A stretch of DNA of 64,000 nt, taken from contig JADFXV010000001.1 in the NCBI GenBank assembly GCA_015233395.1, positions 61,372 through 125,371 of the forward strand. The letters are read 5' to 3'. This document shows, in pieces, positions 62,978 through 64,000 of this stretch (positions are counted from its first letter, which is position 1; the number at the start of each line of letters is the position of its first letter). The notes under the pieces are model-generated. The model did not search any database and was not told the origin of the DNA. It saw only the letters and a list, made by a program, of their open reading frames with translations. The stretch is from Desulfovibrionaceae bacterium. GTDB taxonomy: Bacteria; Desulfobacterota; Desulfovibrionia; Desulfovibrionales; Desulfovibrionaceae. The translations under genes were made by a program, and so were the position numbers.

Positions 62978-64000
62978 GCCTGAAGCTCTTCGTTGATTAG
63001 CTTATTGGTATCGATAGTATAGGACGAATGGTGTTCATGCTCTAGGTCCACATAGAAACCCTGAAATTTCTTCCAGCGGATGACGGCTAAGCTGGCGCAT
63101 AGAGCGTTGAGTTCTGCTACCTGGATATTCGAGGTGTACGCATCGTCCTGGCCGGCCCCCATGGGCAGCCTGGCCAAATGGTCGTTTTTACCTGGAGTGA
63201 AGTAGGTCACTCGACAGATGCCACTTAAGCCCTTATCCCCAGCTACAAGGTCCACCCCCATCCCCGTGTCGATGAATGGAATGTTCCCGGCACGAAGCGC
63301 CTCGGCGATGAGCTTACGCGAAGGGCCGTTGTCTACGCAAAGGAATACGAAGTCCAGGCCCAGTAGCTCGGTGATGTTCGCTTCGGTCACCTTGGCGTCG
63401 TGGGGGATGATCCCTTTGTGCATCTGAGAATATATAGTGTGGAGGTGGTGTACCTTGATGGGCTTAGCTCTGAGTTCCTCCACTGAGGGCGCGCCCGGAG
63501 TACGGAAAGCGTTATGGGACAGGAAGCCATCCTCATCGTAGAGGTGGATTTCCCGGACCGGGGTTTTGGCCACGAAATCGAGTACGTAAGCCCCGGTGCC
63601 GCCGAGCCCTACAATGGCCAGCCGCTGTTGTCCGAGCCGTTTCGCGAGAGCAGCTGTCCCAGCACGGCAAGAATTTGTGTCCTGGTAACAAAAGACTAAA
63701 TCCTCGTCCTGGCTCGAATCCACAGGTTTGTAGGTCCGAGCGGAGGCCTCGGGCTCCAGTACATTAGCGTGAGGAGAGATAAATTCGATGTAGCGAGTCA
63801 TCTTCTCATAGTGATCTTTATCCGGTTCTTTGGGCTTGGCGGAAAAGGTATGGTTGACCTCCACCACATTGGCCAGGGTTTGCGGGTTACTTGAGTTTCT
63901 TATCGCGGACAATTCTTGCCCTGCACTGTCGCAGGGATATCCGCCAATGAAGTAGACCACATGATCACTGGGTTGAGAGGTTACATTGACCTGCCCCCCC
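62974..64000 (-). CDS. E1-like DUF6791-ThiF protein, truncated at the window edge
   Basis: 342 residues are visible; the frame is open to the last base, so the start is beyond 64000. The visible N-terminal part (HVVYFIGGYPCDSAG, then HYEKMTRYIEFIS) matches the DUF6791-type domain placed before ThiF in bacterial ubiquitin-like systems. The ThiF adenylation domain follows: AIVGLGGTGAYVLDF binds ATP, and EIHLYDEDGFLSHNAFR carries the Asp and Asn-Arg residues. CVDNGPSRKLIAEAL is also typical. It would activate the C terminus of a ubiquitin-like protein. The modifier and E2 genes, if present, lie to the right. Confidence 0.78.
   Translation of the reverse strand, partial: GGQVNVTSQPSDHVVYFIGGYPCDSAGQELSAIRNSSNPQTLANVVEVNHTFSAKPKEPDKDHYEKMTRYIEFISPHANVLEPEASARTYKPVDSSQDEDLVFCYQDTNSCRAGTAALAKRLGQQRLAIVGLGGTGAYVLDFVAKTPVREIHLYDEDGFLSHNAFRTPGAPSVEELRAKPIKVHHLHTIYSQMHKGIIPHDAKVTEANITELLGLDFVFLCVDNGPSRKLIAEALRAGNIPFIDTGMGVDLVAGDKGLSGICRVTYFTPGKNDHLARLPMGAGQDDAYTSNIQVAELNALCASLAVIRWKKFQGFYVDLEHEHHSSYTIDTNKLINEELQA

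Overview
The window looks like chromosome from a GC-rich sulfate-reducing deltaproteobacterium of the Desulfovibrio group. It carries both dissimilatory sulfite reduction loci: dsrMKJOP on the plus strand and dsrABD with dsrN on the minus strand. It also has a complex I operon without nuoEFG and a tungsten-type aldehyde:ferredoxin oxidoreductase. Most genes are compact, with ATGA overlaps. Base composition becomes more AT-rich only after the tRNA near the right end.

Layout. 1-4030 is the end of a surface polysaccharide locus (asparagine synthetase-like, GT4 glycosyltransferase, O-antigen ligase-like), facing a MerR-type regulator. 5401-11221 is an RsbRD-like sensor gene followed by dsrMKJOP and a strong terminator. 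11475-16852 holds a miniature FlgM-like ORF, a small membrane protein split across two frames at a dnaX-type slippery heptamer, and the minus-strand set hisS-aspS-def-fmt. 17070-20212 is a polar amino acid ABC transporter transcribed divergently from hisS. 20378-26412 holds a YdjM-like protein and a minus-strand run of dsrN, a ComFB-like gene, AOR, a class II aldolase-like gene and a C40-like protein. 26524-29290 is dsrABD, separated from dsrN by two tandem terminators. 29586-35696 has a YkgJ cluster, queH, RNase G, a radical SAM gene and a GT2-methyltransferase fusion. 36091-47827 is the nuo operon with a fourth antiporter-like subunit and a 91-residue accessory protein. 48100-56825 holds a Cache histidine kinase, a TPR protein, a 1438-residue double activase/dehydratase, a J-domain protein and CheX. 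56917-61996 is a zinc-type regulon (zur, a 53-residue membrane ORF, znuCBA, then a YraQ permease pair) with an operator lying on the zur promoter. 62201-62287 is tRNA-Leu(UAA). Beyond it are two genes of a ubiquitin-like conjugation system (DUF6527 protein and an E1-like DUF6791-ThiF protein) that runs off the window.

How the parts fit. DsrAB (with siroheme amidated by DsrN and activity tuned by DsrD) reduces sulfite, and DsrMKJOP links the quinone pool to that chemistry through DsrC, which is not in the window. The EFG-less Nuo complex probably takes electrons from ferredoxin or another carrier, and AOR could supply reduced ferredoxin. The best candidates for new biology are the A_AAA_AAG frameshift gene (11726-12018), the truncated ubiquitin-like locus (62522-64000), the small ORF wedged between zur and znuC (61398-61559), and the four-antiporter complex I.
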